Positions 13,751 through 18,053 of a stretch of DNA of 18,053 nucleotides are shown one piece after another (the first letter of the stretch is position 1; each line of letters starts with the position of its first letter). A program made the position numbers and the translations under genes. The notes beneath the pieces are model-generated. The model was not told the DNA's origin. It saw only the letters and a program-made list of their open reading frames with translations, and did no database searches. The DNA is from Synechococcales cyanobacterium 340R_concoct_173_sub (GTDB lineage: Bacteria > Cyanobacteriota > Cyanobacteriia > Leptolyngbyales > Leptolyngbyaceae): positions 1 through 18,053 of the forward strand of contig JANXNM010000294.1 of assembly GCA_025354065.1 (NCBI GenBank). The letters are read 5' to 3'.

Positions 13751-15589
13751 GTGGATGCCTTTGAGGAAATGGGTATAATTACGGGCAGTCTTAGTAACTC
13801 TGTAGATAGAATCTTTGACCGAGTTCGTGATTTAGATTTTAATCAGGCTATGCAACTACCACAGAGGACAATCTTGGTGATTGAGGATGAATTCTCGATT
13901 CGCCACCATATCGTCGAAACCCTTAGGTTAAATCACTTCCAAACACTTGACGCTGAAGATGGTGTATTGGGGTTGACTTTGGCGCGTCGTTTCCATCCAG
14001 ATTTGATTTTGTGTGATGTGCAGATGCCTCATGTGAATGGCTATGATGTCTTGGCGGAAATTCAGCAGGATCCGGATTTGGCGACGATTCCGTTTATTTT
14101 TTTGACGGCGAGGGCGAACTATGATGAGGTCCGTCGTGGGATGAACCTGGGGGCGAATGATTATTTGCTCAAGCCTTGTCGGAGCGGGGATTTGATTGCG
14201 GCGATCGAATCGACGATTCGGAAGCACGAGATTATGAATCGGAACCATTTGAGGCAGGTTCGGGATTTTAAGGTGCAGATTGCTCAGATTGAGAATTGGG
14301 ATATGATGACGGATTTGCCGAACCGATCGTCGTTTCGGGAGCATTTGAGAAGGTTGTGTAATCGTCCAGATGGTGACAGTGATATCTATTCTGTGGCGAT
14401 ACTGTCGATTAAGGTGACGAGCTATCGCAATGTTTGTTTGACACTTGGTCAGGAGTCGGGCGATCGGTTTTTGAAGTTGCTGGCGGGTCGGTTGATGATT
14501 GCGGCTAGTCCAGGATTTGTGGGTCGATTGTCGGAGGACGTTTTTGGGGTGTTGTTGGAAAATGCGGGCAACTCTGCGACGATTAGTGAGTTTACGCAGA
14601 CCTTATTAAGTATGTTGAATCTGCCGTATCCGCTGTTTGAGCAGAATTTACGGCTTCAGTGTCATGTGGGCATTTCGGTGTATCCGCAACATGGCTTGAA
14701 TATGGATGTATTGATCCTTCAATCTAATGTGGCCATGACTTGGTGTTGCGCTCAAATGACGACGGGGTTTCGGTTCTATAATCCGGCGATCGCAAATTTG
14801 GAAGCGGAACGGCATTTGATGACGACGGATTTGGCAACAGCGATTGAGCGATCGCAGTTGGAATTGTATTATCAGCCGCAGATTGATTTGGCGACGGGTA
14901 AATTGATTGGAGTTGAGGCGTTGGCACGGTGGAATGATCTAAAACGCGGTGTTGTATCGCCAGAATCGTTTATTGAAGTAGCGGAGGAGTCGGGATTGAT
15001 TGTGCCGTTGGGGGAATGGGCATTGCGATCGGGATGTCAGCAGTTGAGGGCTTGGTCTGAGCAGTTGACTACGCCAATTACGATGTCGATTAATTTATCG
15101 ATGCGTCAGTTTCAATGTCCGAAATTGGTTGATCTAGTCAAGACTGTGCTGGAAGAGACTGGTCTGGATCCAGGAATTTTGGTGCTGGAGTTGACGGAAA
15201 GTTGTGTTATGGAGACTTTGGATGCAACGGTGCAGAAGCTGTTGCAGTTGAAAGCTTTGGGGGTGAAGTTGGCTATTGATGATTTTGGTACTGGATATTC
15301 GTCGTTGAGTTATTTGGGACAGTTGCCGATCGATGAGTTGAAGATTGATCAGTCATTTGTGAGACAGATTAATTGCGATCGGAATGCAAGGTTGATTTCT
15401 AGCAGTATTATTTCGATGGCGCGGAGTTTGGGGCTAAAGATTGTGGCGGAGGGTATTGAGAATCAGGAACAGTTGGATTTTCTGAAGACTGGCGGTTGTC
15501 ATGTGGGGCAGGGCTTTTTTTATTCCAAGCCGCTAACATCTACAGAGATGATTCATTGGTTTAATCGCTTTCAGGGAGTGTTGTGTTGA
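13751..15589 (+). CDS. REC-GGDEF(degenerate)-EAL response regulator, cyclic-di-GMP phosphodiesterase
   Basis: The 612-residue protein has a receiver domain (about 40-155) with acidic pocket E45/D46, phosphoacceptor D89 (LILCDVQMP), T119 and K141. A GGDEF domain follows (about 185-345) in which the signature is SEDVF (261-265), so cyclase activity is unlikely. The EAL domain (about 358-605) is complete: EALARW (E389), NLSMRQ (N448), ELTES (E480), DDFGTGYSSL (D510, D511), K531 and VAEGIE (E567), with GQG (Q587). It should hydrolyse cyclic-di-GMP under phosphorelay control, probably affecting motility or biofilm; the phenotype is inference. KPC replaces the more usual KPF after K141. The start is GTG 13751; ATG at 13769 (residue 7) is an alternative, and neither has a clear ribosome site. 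No histidine kinase is in the window. Confidence 0.93.
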   Translation: MDAFEEMGIITGSLSNSVDRIFDRVRDLDFNQAMQLPQRTILVIEDEFSIRHHIVETLRLNHFQTLDAEDGVLGLTLARRFHPDLILCDVQMPHVNGYDVLAEIQQDPDLATIPFIFLTARANYDEVRRGMNLGANDYLLKPCRSGDLIAAIESTIRKHEIMNRNHLRQVRDFKVQIAQIENWDMMTDLPNRSSFREHLRRLCNRPDGDSDIYSVAILSIKVTSYRNVCLTLGQESGDRFLKLLAGRLMIAASPGFVGRLSEDVFGVLLENAGNSATISEFTQTLLSMLNLPYPLFEQNLRLQCHVGISVYPQHGLNMDVLILQSNVAMTWCCAQMTTGFRFYNPAIANLEAERHLMTTDLATAIERSQLELYYQPQIDLATGKLIGVEALARWNDLKRGVVSPESFIEVAEESGLIVPLGEWALRSGCQQLRAWSEQLTTPITMSINLSMRQFQCPKLVDLVKTVLEETGLDPGILVLELTESCVMETLDATVQKLLQLKALGVKLAIDDFGTGYSSLSYLGQLPIDELKIDQSFVRQINCDRNARLISSSIISMARSLGLKIVAEGIENQEQLDFLKTGGCHVGQGFFYSKPLTSTEMIHWFNRFQGVLC

Positions 15590-15628
15590 CAAGTGTTTTT
15601 AATCTGCCTCTGTATGAGGATTCACTTG
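15590..15628. terminator. Hairpin between convergent genes
   Basis: CAAGTG (15590-15595) pairs with CACTTG (15623-15628), with inner AATC/GATT and CCTC/GAGG pairs. It fills the 58-base gap between the REC-EAL stop and the AMIN gene stop. No T-run follows, so its terminator role is weakly supported. Confidence 0.35.
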
Positions 15629-15647
15629 CGATAGTGCTTAAATCAAC

Positions 15648-17795
15648 TTAACCCCCAACGCCCTGAGAAACTGTTACGCCAAAGGGAATAATCCAATCCT
15701 GAGTTAGTTTCAATTCCAACGTTTGACCGGGTTGAATCGTCGCAACCTTCGGAGCCGTCACATAGGCCGCGATCGCCCCTGCTGCTGCTCCACCGATCGC
15801 GCTGCCCCCACTCAATCCACCAATCAACACGCCAGCCAACACGCCAATCCCCGAGTTCTGAAGCAGACTTCGTTCAGAAGGACTTCGCGCTCCCCCTAAA
15901 TTGGGAGACTCCGCAATCAACGAGATCAATTGTCCCTGAATTACAATAGATTCCGCCACAAATCGATTTGTCCCGCCTTCAAACGCACCATAAATCGTTG
16001 TTCCTTCTGGCGCAATTGTCATGCCGTTACGATCGCGAATGGCCGATTGAAGCACCAACATTTCCTTACGTGAACCATCTTTGACGCTCAAGGATGAAAT
16101 TCCTGTATACCTTACTGTTAACGCCGTTCCCGAGGGCAAACCCTTACGTCCATCATTAGCCGTCATCGTCATAATGTCAGTTGTTGGAACTGTTGCGAAA
16201 ATGGGCGTAGGTTGCGATAACTGGGGTGGTGTCGCCAAGCGTAATGGTTGCCCAAAACTAATCACATCAGGCTGCACAGATGACGGACTGGATGCGATCG
16301 GATTGCGGTCTACGGGTTGAGCAATGCCTGATGGTGGAAAAATACTGGGCTGTATCGTGAATTTTGGCACGATCGGTTGCGGCTGTATTTGCAACGGTGC
16401 GGGTTGGGGCACTCGATCGGGCAATGGAAATGCCGTTGGGGTCGAATTTGGGATTATCGTCGGGACTAGGTTGGGGACCACATTTGGTACGATCGGTTGT
16501 TGGACTCTGGGTTGTGCTACGGGAGAAATTGTGGATAGCGGCGGTACTGAGACGGTTGTGGGTTGAGGCACAGTCGGTGTCACCGTCGGCAATGAATCCG
16601 GCAGGACCAAGCCATCACCTGCTTTTGCAGAGATTTGGGAATCTGGACTGAAGAGTATAGTTGGGGGAGTGGGAACGTTTGGGAACAGAGTGCTGGGGGG
16701 CGGTGGAACATTTACAACTTGTGATACCGAGGTAGGAGAAGGGTTTGGTCGTTCAAAGGTTAGAACTTGTGATACTACTTCTGGCGTTACTTGTGATTTG
16801 ACTTCTGGCTTTGGTGTTTCGATCGGTTTTGATGTTTCGATCGGTTCTGCGATCGAAATTTTTGGAAGCTCCATCGTCGGTTTAGGAACCTCAATCGCGA
16901 CTGATTTCACCGTTTCTAATTTTGGTGGTGTTGGCTTTACGGTCTCCAACTTTGGCAACACGACTGGCTTTAGAGAACTGTTTGGCGACCCAATTGCAGG
17001 CGACACAGGAGTAAAACCAGTAGAACCGGGCTTCTGCGAAAGCAAAACTGAAGACATTCCCGGTGGCAACTCTTCGAGCTTTGGCGGAGTCGCAGGTTGA
17101 ATGCTCCCCAACCGAGAACCAAGACTAGGAGCAGAAACATTGCCAGAGTCATCCGATTTTGCTGGGGAAACTGCGATCGAAATGCTCTGCGAAACGGGAG
17201 CCGTTGGCACTACTAGCGTTTGAGTCTGGGTTTTAAGCTGGATTTGAGATGGCGTGCTGCTTCCCGGCGTGCTATTGGCTGCCCCACTTCCCGAACTATT
17301 AATCAATGGGCGCAAGGTCCAAACATCACTCATCCCCCTATTACCATCCCCTAGCCGATCGATCGCCACCTGACCTTTCGCAAACACCGTACTCGGGAAC
17401 ATGTATAAAGTCACCCGCGTGAGCAACGGCTGAAGCTGTACTACCGTAATCCGTTGAACGAGGCCGGAGGTATAGCTCATCTCTGGGGGGGCATTTCCAA
17501 TTTGCGTATTGACTAAATCCACCACAATTCGCGCAGGCTGAGCCATTAAAAAGTGACGTGGTTTAACGCCATCTTCGATTTCAAATTCAACTTGCCCCTT
17601 CTCTGGATCATATTTCCAGCCATCAATTCCCATGGCGATCGCACTACTTCCGATCGTCAACACACCGCCCACCACCAAGACGGCCCCAAACGCGATCGTT
17701 CCCAATCTGTTGATTACGGTTTGGGTAATGGTGAAGGGAATAATTTTCTGTGAAGAGGAATCGTTAAAGAAATTACGCAGCAATGTAGATGGCAT
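15648..17795 (-). CDS. AMIN-domain envelope protein with Pro-rich linker and glycine-zipper-like C-terminus
   Basis: The 715-residue protein has an N-terminal signal or anchor (hydrophobic about 31-53, ending AIAMG). An AMIN domain follows (about 58-163: GWKYDPEKGQVEFEIEDGV, then PARIVVDLVNTQIG, VQRITVVQLQPLLTRVTLYM), a periplasmic module that binds peptidoglycan in AmiC and PilQ. A long low-complexity linker rich in Pro, Thr, Ser and Val (about 164-545) contains repeats such as PKLETVKPTPPKLETVK. The C-terminal part has LPSGTALTVRY (553-563) and IAPEGTTIYGAFEGG (594-608), like a TrbI/VirB10-style beta domain, then a Gly/Ala zipper-like stretch (GIGVLAGVLIGGLSGGSAIG, from about 649) and a final strand domain. 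No secretin domain is present, so it is not PilQ. A periplasm-spanning structural role is inference. The ATG at 17795 is preceded by a weak AGG. Confidence 0.85.
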   Translation of the reverse strand: MPSTLLRNFFNDSSSQKIIPFTITQTVINRLGTIAFGAVLVVGGVLTIGSSAIAMGIDGWKYDPEKGQVEFEIEDGVKPRHFLMAQPARIVVDLVNTQIGNAPPEMSYTSGLVQRITVVQLQPLLTRVTLYMFPSTVFAKGQVAIDRLGDGNRGMSDVWTLRPLINSSGSGAANSTPGSSTPSQIQLKTQTQTLVVPTAPVSQSISIAVSPAKSDDSGNVSAPSLGSRLGSIQPATPPKLEELPPGMSSVLLSQKPGSTGFTPVSPAIGSPNSSLKPVVLPKLETVKPTPPKLETVKSVAIEVPKPTMELPKISIAEPIETSKPIETPKPEVKSQVTPEVVSQVLTFERPNPSPTSVSQVVNVPPPPSTLFPNVPTPPTILFSPDSQISAKAGDGLVLPDSLPTVTPTVPQPTTVSVPPLSTISPVAQPRVQQPIVPNVVPNLVPTIIPNSTPTAFPLPDRVPQPAPLQIQPQPIVPKFTIQPSIFPPSGIAQPVDRNPIASSPSSVQPDVISFGQPLRLATPPQLSQPTPIFATVPTTDIMTMTANDGRKGLPSGTALTVRYTGISSLSVKDGSRKEMLVLQSAIRDRNGMTIAPEGTTIYGAFEGGTNRFVAESIVIQGQLISLIAESPNLGGARSPSERSLLQNSGIGVLAGVLIGGLSGGSAIGGAAAGAIAAYVTAPKVATIQPGQTLELKLTQDWIIPFGVTVSQGVGG

Positions 17796-18053
17796 AGGGT
17801 CAAACCTGGAATTTCCGCGTGACGGTGGCCGAAATGAGGAACTAAACGCACGGAGAATTTACACCTAGCGACGCTATATCTAGCGCATATTCTCTCAATT
17901 GCCTACCAAGATAGCCCCAAGTTTTGACTTTGCACGAAAATCTTCGGACGATCGATCGAAATCCAGTAATTCAAAGATCTCAGAGCCTGATGGACTGAAT
18001 ATTAAAAAACGATCGCGATCGGCCCTCGAATTGAATTAATTAGGGCGATCGAG
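17796..18053. other. Non-coding right end of the window
   Basis: No gene recognised in these 258 bases. They hold the promoter side of the AMIN gene, a small CGCTA-TATC-TAGCG hairpin near 17870-17885, a cluster of CGATCG words and the 12-base palindrome CGATCGCGATCG (18010-18021). Confidence 0.5.

Noticed and set aside
16081..17100. Several + strand frames inside the AMIN gene
   Set aside because: Gly/Thr-rich translations are the reverse reading of the Pro-rich linker; there is no motif.

Overview
The window reads as the chromosome of a cyanobacterium, probably a filamentous non-heterocystous or otherwise freshwater type (the lineage is inference). The signs are the CGATCG/GCGATCGC (HIP1) word scattered through genes and spacers, a PII protein with the cyanobacterial Ser49 T-loop behind an NtcA-type site, a cytochrome c6-like protein, a three-domain ribosomal protein S1, AMIN and SLH surface proteins, and the gene order DUF3285-ybeY-dgkA-trpG. 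There is no tRNA, rRNA, CRISPR array, transposase or phage gene. This is ordinary core and conserved-hypothetical territory, not a mobile island, and I see no obvious defence or biosynthetic system.

Layout. 1-2100 (+ strand): a CYTH triphosphatase-type protein with an unusual internal duplication, a coiled-coil membrane-anchored protein, and glnB (PII, TTG start) ending in a strong terminator. 2135-3617 (- strand): a conserved hypothetical protein and a lipoprotein. A 355-base regulatory region follows, holding three CTGTTA-like repeats at exact 11-base spacing. 3973-6959 (+ strand): DUF3285 membrane peptide, ybeY, dgkA, trpG and a Tat-like signal MBL-fold protein that lacks the metal-binding motif. 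6960-7138: a long inverted repeat between convergent genes. 7139-9492 (- strand): a beta-helix/SLH surface protein and two tiny genes separated by an 18-bp imperfect stem-loop. 9929-11044 (+): thrC with a structured-looking leader. 11123-13265 (-): a coiled-coil protein, a cytochrome c6 variant with the redox-tuning Gln replaced by Leu, and rpsA with a long leader. 13751-15589 (+): a REC-GGDEF-EAL cyclic-di-GMP phosphodiesterase whose GGDEF motif is degenerate. 15648-17795 (-): an AMIN-domain, proline-rich envelope protein. 17796-18053: non-coding, no gene seen.

Functionally the genes cover nitrogen signalling (glnB), ribosome maturation and translation (ybeY, rpsA), lipid-carrier phosphorylation (dgkA), amino-acid or folate synthesis (trpG, thrC), photosynthetic or respiratory electron transfer (the c6-like protein), envelope structure (SLH, AMIN, lipoprotein) and second-messenger control (REC-EAL). 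The observations most worth checking are the partially duplicated CYTH fold, the Gln-to-Leu cytochrome c6, the 11-base phased repeats upstream of the lipoprotein gene, the stem-loop between the two small genes, and the AMIN protein with a glycine-zipper-like tail.
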